A DNA stretch of 64,000 nt, taken from Luidia sarsii (Eukaryota; Echinodermata; Asteroidea; Paxillosida; Luidiidae). The notes under the pieces are model-generated. The model searched no databases and had not been told where the DNA came from. It saw nothing but the letters and a program-made list of their open reading frames with translations. Positions 62,901 through 64,000 of the stretch are shown here, in pieces (the first letter of the stretch is position 1; every line of letters begins with the position of its first letter). The stretch is taken from positions 11,765,080 to 11,829,079 of the forward strand of contig OX465120.1 of assembly GCA_949987565.1 (NCBI GenBank), read 5' to 3'. Both the position numbers and the translations under genes were made by a program.

Positions 62901-64000
62901 TTTAATATTAGAGGAACTATTGATTTGCAAAGCATAACTTTCTCTCTACTGATACTCTCCGCCGTTCAATGTTTACAAGTGATTGCGCACTCGGAGCGCA
63001 CAGACACATGAGGGGTCGTTGCCTTTCCCTCAGAATTCATCAAGGGAAATATTCTCAAACCTGGGAAGTTTGATCACCAATCGTTAGAGTATTCCCAGGG
63101 CTGTTTGTAGGCCAAATTTTAGTGGTTTTGAGTTAATATTAGAGGGACTATTGATTTGCAAAGCATAACTTTCTCTCTACTGATACTCTCCGCCGTTCAA
63201 TGTTTACAAGTCATTGCGCACTCGGAGCGCTCAGACACATAAGGGGTCATTGCCTTGCCCTCAAAATTCATCAAAAGAAATGTTCACAAACCTGGTAAGT
63301 TTGATCACCTATCTTTAGAGTATTCCCAGGGCTGTTTGTAGGCCAATTTTTAGTGGTTTTGAGTTAATATTAAAGGGACTATTGATTTGCAAAGCATAAC
63401 TTTCTCTCTACTGATACTCTCCACCGTTCAATGTTTACAAGTGATTGCGCACTCGGAGCGCACAAACACATGAGGGGTCGTTGCCTTTCCCTCAGAATTC
63501 ATCAAAGGAAATATTCTCAAACCTGGGAAGTTTGATCACCAATCGTTAGAGTATTCCCAGGGCTGTTTATAGACCAAATTGTAGTGGTTTTGAGTTAATA
63601 TTAGAGGGGCTATTGATTTGCAAAGCATAACTTTCTCTCTACTGATACTCTCCGACGTCAATGTTTACAAGTCATTGCGCACTCGGAGCGCTCAGACACA
63701 TAAGGGGTCGTTGCCTTTCCCTCAAAATTCATCAAAAGAAATGTTCTCAAACCTGGTAAGTTTGATCACCTATCTTTAGAGTATTCCCAGGGCTGTTTGT
63801 AGGCCAAATTTTAGTGGTTTTGAGTTAATATTAGAGGGACTATTGATTTGCAAAACATAACTTTCACTCTACTGATACTCTCCGCCGTTCAATGTTTACA
63901 AGTGATTGCGCACTCGGAGTGCAATGTAGACACATGAGGGGTCGTTGCCTTTCCCTCAGAATTCATCAAAAGAAATATTCTCAAACCTGGGAAGTTTGAT
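59982..64000 (+). repeat. 231-bp satellite array, block 8
   Basis: About 17 monomers, running out of the window without an edge. It starts with the diverged boundary monomer and includes the fourth TGCAGGCATAAC-marked series at 61312. The GGAGTGCAATGTAG scar is at about 63918. No gene is seen. Confidence 0.97.

Noticed and set aside
1..64000. CRISPR-like repeat structure
   Set aside because: Units are contiguous 231-bp monomers without unique spacers, far longer than CRISPR repeats, and there are no cas genes.

Overview
The whole 64 kb window is a eukaryotic-type satellite DNA array. A monomer of 231 bp (230 bp in a common one-base-deleted variant) repeats head to tail about 255 times, always in the same orientation, from the first base to the last, so neither edge of the array is visible. 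There are no rRNA or tRNA genes, no CRISPR array and no ordinary multi-gene region. The long homogenised array, its multi-kilobase higher-order repeats and the lack of bacterial gene structure point to a eukaryote. I cannot name the species or clade.

The only non-satellite DNA is one insert of 715-716 bp, present seven times (called E1-E7 here): 1004-1718, 10374-11088, 12815-13529, 21717-22431, 24158-24872, 48053-48768 and 59266-59981. Each copy sits at the same phase of the monomer. On its left is the same internally deleted 148-bp monomer and on its right the same strongly diverged monomer. This means the seven copies descend from one insertion event that was then multiplied with the satellite, not from seven transpositions. 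Each insert carries a 102-codon ATG reading frame of unknown function. It is intact in E1-E5, and in E6 and E7 it is broken by a shared one-base insertion. Each insert also has a near-complete 53-nt hairpin over the ATG, a 41/42-bp direct repeat 588 bp apart that brackets the frame, a 9-bp GAGCTCTGG inverted repeat and an AATAAA hexamer downstream.

Layout. 1-1003: satellite. E1. 1719-10373: satellite with 4.1-4.4 kb repeats of monomer order. About 9.48-20.83 kb and 20.83-31.94 kb: a tandem duplication of about 11.3 kb (the second copy has lost one monomer), holding the insert pairs E2/E3 and E4/E5. About 32-34.7 kb: satellite following a 15-monomer order. 34691-38150 and 38151-41610: two apparently identical 3460-bp units, then a partial third copy to about 44.7 kb. 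45-64 kb: a further higher-order family with units of about 4.7-5.5 kb, holding E6 and E7 11213 bp apart.

No genes can be shown to work together. The most unusual object is the reading-frame-bearing insert, which has become part of the higher-order structure of the satellite. All the short open frames inside the satellite are by-products of a monomer length divisible by three, and I do not annotate them as genes.
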